Assembly (NCBI GenBank): GCA_001598975.1 | Contig: BBXU01001661.1 | Location: 1 to 34,061 of the forward strand | Length of the DNA: 34,061 nt | Origin: Parachlorella kessleri | Lineage: Eukaryota > Chlorophyta > Trebouxiophyceae > Chlorellales > Chlorellaceae | Reading direction: 5' to 3' | Shown here: positions 33,001 through 34,061 of the stretch, in pieces | Layout of the letters: every line of letters starts with the position of its first letter | Numbering within the stretch: position 1 is the stretch's first letter | The notes under the pieces: generated by a model | Told to the model about the DNA's origin: nothing | What the model saw: only the letters and a program-made list of their open reading frames with translations | Databases searched by the model: none | Position numbers and translations under genes: made by a program

Positions 33001-34061
33001 GTCGAGCGCTGCCACGCCGGGGAGGCTCAGACTCCTCCTGCGAGTGCCGCCCAGCGCGAGCTGCAGCACAGCACAGCGCAGCGCAGCACAGGCTTGCCAC
33101 GAAACGCCTCGTCCACGGTGATTGGTGCCGCACACGTGCAACTGCTCCCAGCTGCCCCATCCTTTCGTTGGATGAAAATAACCTTCTTCTGCCATGCATG
33201 CAGGTACAGGAATACCTGTGCCCAATTACAGGACTCTGCTACACGACAACACCTCCGCCCCTCACACACACCCCACCCACCCAAAGAGGAATACCTCTGC
33301 CTAGTTACAGGACTCTGCGGCAAGACAGCCCTCCCCCTCCTCCCCCTCCAGCAGGTGGTACCTTACCAGCGACCGAAAGGAGCGCCTGCCGTGTGTCAGC
33401 ACGGGGTTGGGGGCGCTGCGCCTGACAAGGTCCAGGGGCGCACTGAGCTCCTGGCCACCCTGGGTGCTGCCGCCAGAGCTGCAGGAGGGGGAGGTCACAC
33501 TGGCTGTTGAGGTGTTTGTAGTGGCTATGCCAGGCATGCGCATGTGTTCATTACACTGTAAGGAGTCGTCCTGCTGGCACGCAGAGCGCAAGGACACGTG
33601 GGCTGGTGGGCGAAGGCGCCCCAAGACGCGTCCATGGACCGCGCAACAGCACAGGAGGCTCGGCTGGCACATGCACTTGTCGGAGATAGAGCTGGGCCTT
33701 GGGTGGCACCTCAGCAGGCTGCGCCCTGATGCCTGCCGTGCGAGCTTGCGCTTCTGTTGCAAGCCAATGGGTGACTGCTGAGTGCATGCCCCCTCCCAAC
33801 CCTCGCCCACCTCGCTCTACCTCTCACTGCGCCCATGCTGCTGCCAAGCCAGCAGCCTCTGGGTGTACAGGAAGTGGGCAGCGGTGGCGTACCTGCCCTT
33901 TGGCGACCCAGCCAGCTTGGTCCCCACCGCCTCACTGAGGCCCCCTGCCTTGCCAGCAGCCAGAAGCTCCGCCTCCATCTCAACCTCCCAGGGCCGCTCC
34001 TTGGGCCGCAGCAGCTCATGCAGGTAGCGCTCCTGCAGGGGTGGGGTGGCGGGGTGGGCAG
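27032..34061 (-). CDS. MscS-type mechanosensitive ion channel with EF-hand-like motif (5' end outside window)
   Basis: This is a membrane channel that opens under lateral tension and lets ions pass. Exons (- strand, right to left): 34032-33821, 33478-33367, 33060-32964, 32593-32316, 32021-31749, 31305-31192, 30790-30675, 30457-30388, 29936-29866, 29596-29526, 29254-29190, 28968-28903, 28741-28658, 28111-27945, 27625-27556, 27315-27231, 27144-27032. They join in frame to 687 aa plus stop. The N-terminal part is soluble and Ser/Arg/Pro-rich (RRRSLSLPG), followed by LTFYDELGQ and TIEDLEAFLP. An EF-hand-like loop DSDGNGRVTLAK carries Lys instead of Glu at position 12. Next come the linker EREYLAASLRDTKNIVNKLG, a transmembrane helix (GLHIVFFFVYLIILGLDAW), the pore-type helix VPVLGAVSFALGSSVKQ, and the MscS beta-domain signatures FVTHPYDVGDIIVFN, VEEITLPCTVLL and IWYPNSQLINIPLHN. 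This order matches the EF-hand-bearing MscS proteins of fungi and plants/algae (MSL, Msy1/Msy2 type). The intron after exon 13 begins GC. The last exon is the least certain. Confidence 0.88.
28309..28376 (-). other. Second VEEITL-coding segment, possible duplicate or alternative exon of the channel
   Basis: Between the exon ending FNNSWHK (28658) and the exon starting VEEITLPCTV (28111) lies another stretch reading DFVVEEITLKLCSVQL in an open frame after a CAG acceptor at 28,377-28,379. A direct join of the two flanking exons is in phase and gives the expected MscS motif, so this segment is not needed. It could be a decayed exon duplicate or a mutually exclusive exon. Which one applies cannot be told from sequence alone. 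Confidence 0.45.
30941..30970 (-). repeat. G-rich tract in the sense strand of a channel intron
   Basis: On the + strand this is an almost pure C tract with scattered A (CCCCCACCCCCCACCCC then CAACCCAACCCCCT). The transcribed strand order therefore gives an RNA with at least five runs of three or more G, a strong G-quadruplex pattern, in the intron between exons 31305-31192 and 30790-30675. Confidence 0.7.
33208..33328. repeat. Direct repeat of about 42 bases, 79-base period
   Basis: AGGAATACCT...TTACAGGACTCTGC occurs at 33,208 and again at 33,287 with a handful of differences, separated by a C/A-rich stretch. Both lie in the intron between channel exons 33478-33367 and 33060-32964. It looks like a local duplication whose distal parts have diverged. 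Confidence 0.8.

Noticed and set aside
33195..33320. + strand frame reading EYLCPITGLC, reminiscent of the start of a U-box
   Set aside because: The resemblance is about ten residues, the rest of the U-box is absent, and the stretch lies in an intron of the - strand channel gene. It is a chance effect of the direct repeat there.

Overview
The window reads as nuclear DNA of a green alga, most likely a chlorophyte of the Chlamydomonadales type. Supporting signs are GC-rich genes cut into many small exons, 3' splice sites that are almost always TGCAG, TG-rich introns, TGTAA poly(A)-type signals, Ala/Gln/Lys-rich protein linkers, and a scrap of AT-rich plastid DNA inside one intron. The species cannot be named from the sequence alone. 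All gene models were built by hand from reading frames, splice signals, phase bookkeeping and comparison between paralogs. No RNA evidence or database search was used.

Left two thirds, + strand, 1-21,920: a head-to-tail tandem array of one gene family whose products end in a U-box (E2-binding domain of ubiquitin ligases). Copy 1 is represented only by its last exon (114-551). Copy 2 (about 782-11,793, 17 exons) and copy 3 (12,099-21,920, 18 exons) can be aligned exon by exon with conserved splice phases. Copy 3 is fully in frame (1,329 aa). Copy 2 carries a single missing base in exon 3, uses three GC-AG introns where copy 3 uses GT-AG, lacks one intron that copy 3 has, and holds a roughly 285-bp antisense fragment of plastid rpl5 in one intron. 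A block covering U-box exon, spacer and first exon is repeated between copies. It contains a 57-bp spacer segment with one mismatch, placed just upstream of copies 2 and 3.

Right third, - strand. At 25,407-22,611 lies a complete eight-exon gene for CMP-KDO synthetase (297 aa, N-terminal membrane anchor), convergent with copy 3. From 34,061 down to about 27,032 lies the 3' part of a MscS-type mechanosensitive channel gene. Seventeen exons join in frame to about 687 aa, with a degenerate EF-hand just before the transmembrane/MscS module, and the 5' end lies beyond the window. The two - strand genes are separated by about 1.6 kb with no recognisable gene.

No operon-like logic applies. The real unit of organisation is the tandem U-box array, while the KDO and channel genes look like ordinary single-copy neighbours.
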